This document shows positions 62,687 through 64,000 of a stretch of 64,000 nucleotides of DNA, piece by piece. The notes beneath the pieces were generated by a model that saw only the letters and a list, made by a program, of their open reading frames with translations, was not told the DNA's origin and did not search any database. The stretch is from Acinetobacter lanii (GTDB lineage: Bacteria; Pseudomonadota; Gammaproteobacteria; Pseudomonadales; Moraxellaceae). The stretch covers positions 372,001 through 436,000 of the forward strand of contig NZ_CP049916.1 in the NCBI RefSeq assembly GCF_011578285.1, written 5' to 3'. Both the position numbers and the translations under genes were made by a program. Each line of letters opens with the position of its first letter. Positions within the stretch are counted from its first letter, which is position 1.

Positions 62687-64000
62687 ATGCAAGAGCCTAC
62701 AAATAAGAGATCTGGTCTAGGTCTGCTCAGCTATATTTGGACAGAATGGATTTCCGCTTTTTCGATACTTCTTCTCCTATTGCTGACCTTAGTGATTGGC
62801 ACAGGGGAGATGATTCATGGACAAATGCTACGTTTAGGTGAAAGCCTGTATGGTGATCCAAAAACCGGCATGCAATATTCATTCTTACGTGCAGAGCCAC
62901 AGAAACCCAACTGTGATCGCTCTCCAAATATTGATCAATTGGTACAGGCACAAATGAAAGCCAATGCCAATGATGAATTTGCGGATATTTTTGGTACGAC
63001 CTCTGAAGCCGATGTGCGTGCTTCGGTCATGGCGGGTCAACAATTATGTGAAGAGAAATATGTTTTTTACGATAAGTCGATGAAACATATTGAAGCACAT
63101 CCAACGATTCGTCCATATCGAACCATGGAAACAACGTTCTTCGGGATATTCCAATTTGGTACAGACAATAAAGCCTTATTCCTGATTATCATGGTGGTCT
63201 TAGCCGCGATTACCACGACCCTTAAAATTCATCATATCGCTTTACGTAGCCCGACCTCACATACAGACTATCGGATCTATGCGATTGCGATGGTATTGGG
63301 GAATGGCTTCCTGACCAGTTCTGCGATCAGTCAGTATCGTTCTGTGGTTAATTCAGGGGTACTTCCAACCACTGAAATGAGTCTGATCTATTGGTTGTGG
63401 ATTATTTTATTTTCCATCCTGACACTGATCAGTTTATTCCAATTGGTCAAAGTGCCTGAGCAGGCGAAATCAGGTGGTTCGATTGGTCTTGCATTCTTGT
63501 CGATTCCACTTTATGCCTATATGGCCATTCTTACGGGTGTAAGTTTTACTTTCTTCATGGATTATCCAATGGGGCAAGGGATTTACTTAGGTCAGTTGGT
63601 TGAGTTTTCGTCTATTTTCTTGAATCTTGCTTTATTTATTTGGGCAGGGATGTTGTTAAAACAAACTCTGATCGTGGATAAATTCTTGGATATTTTACGT
63701 CCTTGGAATCTTGCGCCTGAAACGCTGACATGGTTAATCCTATTGGGTGCAGCATTGCCTACTGCGTATACAGGCGCATCGGGGATCTTTGTGATCGCAG
63801 CAGGTGCGATCATTTATAAAGAAGTGTGGAATGCGGGTGGTCGCCGTCAATTCGCTTTGGCCACCGCGGCAATGTCAGGCTCTCTTGGTGTGGTATTGCG
63901 TCCATGTTTATTAATTGTGGTGGTGGCATCACTCAATAAAGAAGTGACGACTGACCTGCTTTATCAGTATGGTTTATATGTATTTTTAATCACTTCAACA
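62687..64000 (+). CDS. TRAP transporter large permease (DctM-like), N-terminal part
   Basis: The first 438 codons are present and the gene runs off the right edge. An N-terminal helix (about residues 22-42) is followed by a soluble loop of about 120 residues with Cys, and then by the multi-helix DctM-type permease core. DYPMGQGIYLGQLVEFSSIF, PTAYTGASGIFVIAAGAI and MSGSLGVVLRPCLLIVVV resemble the conserved TRAP permease segments. It is a fused or N-extended large permease with a probable periplasmic insertion. The solute-binding protein is not in view. The TatT-like lipoprotein and rhombosortase lie just upstream. Confidence 0.75.
   Translation, partial: MQEPTNKRSGLGLLSYIWTEWISAFSILLLLLLTLVIGTGEMIHGQMLRLGESLYGDPKTGMQYSFLRAEPQKPNCDRSPNIDQLVQAQMKANANDEFADIFGTTSEADVRASVMAGQQLCEEKYVFYDKSMKHIEAHPTIRPYRTMETTFFGIFQFGTDNKALFLIIMVVLAAITTTLKIHHIALRSPTSHTDYRIYAIAMVLGNGFLTSSAISQYRSVVNSGVLPTTEMSLIYWLWIILFSILTLISLFQLVKVPEQAKSGGSIGLAFLSIPLYAYMAILTGVSFTFFMDYPMGQGIYLGQLVEFSSIFLNLALFIWAGMLLKQTLIVDKFLDILRPWNLAPETLTWLILLGAALPTAYTGASGIFVIAAGAIIYKEVWNAGGRRQFALATAAMSGSLGVVLRPCLLIVVVASLNKEVTTDLLYQYGLYVFLITST

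Overview
The window is an ordinary stretch of chromosome from a gammaproteobacterium, almost certainly an Acinetobacter that is probably not A. baumannii. The evidence is low-to-moderate GC, an AbeM-type MATE pump, an AlmA-type alkane monooxygenase, membrane PQQ glucose dehydrogenase, the mlaFEDCB order, and ribosomal proteins that match what I remember of this genus. I see no rRNA, tRNA, CRISPR array, prophage, insertion sequence or integron. No clearly undescribed multi-gene system is visible. The interest lies in regulatory sites, small genes and odd versions of known genes.

Layout. 1-6.8 kb: end of a HopJ-like gene, crcB, a zinc-independent L31 gene (rpmE2) behind a near-perfect Zur operator, an ABC1/UbiB-like kinase, abeM, a DMT transporter, hemW and two small envelope proteins. 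7-12.5 kb (mostly minus): a 607-aa acyl-CoA dehydrogenase, aroE, a small membrane protein, hemF, ribA. 12.8-18 kb (plus): dxs, suhB, and a DEAD-box RNA helicase with a long structured leader and an Arg/Gly repeat tail. 18.1-21.7 kb: a 40-aa membrane ORF and the mlaFEDCB lipid transport operon. 21.8-30.9 kb: corA, a LOG-family hydrolase, a frameshifted Nudix gene, comF, recG, plsB, tesB. 31-42.5 kb: a dicarboxylate symporter, a PF10118 hydrolase, engB/yihA with a hexanucleotide repeat, gcd, nsrR with a truncated flavohemoglobin-like gene and its NsrR operator, a HerA-like ATPase, metC and a glutamine amidotransferase.

42.5-56.3 kb holds the S10, spc and alpha operons fused end to end (28 genes, rpsJ to rplQ) behind one good sigma-70 promoter, with a probable second promoter before rpsM and a strong terminator after rplQ. 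It includes rpmD and rpmJ, which are easily missed because they are short.

56.4-64 kb: almA, an LCAD/IVD-type acyl-CoA dehydrogenase, sdhE with a ygfX-like gene, a 42-aa membrane ORF, and a cell-envelope group made of a TRAP T-component-like lipoprotein, a rhombosortase and a TRAP large permease that runs off the end.

The sequence directly supports three regulatory circuits. Zur likely controls rpmE2, which lets ribosomes swap to a zinc-free L31. NsrR likely controls its neighbouring globin gene through a site matching the E. coli consensus. The S10/spc/alpha cluster is one long transcription block.
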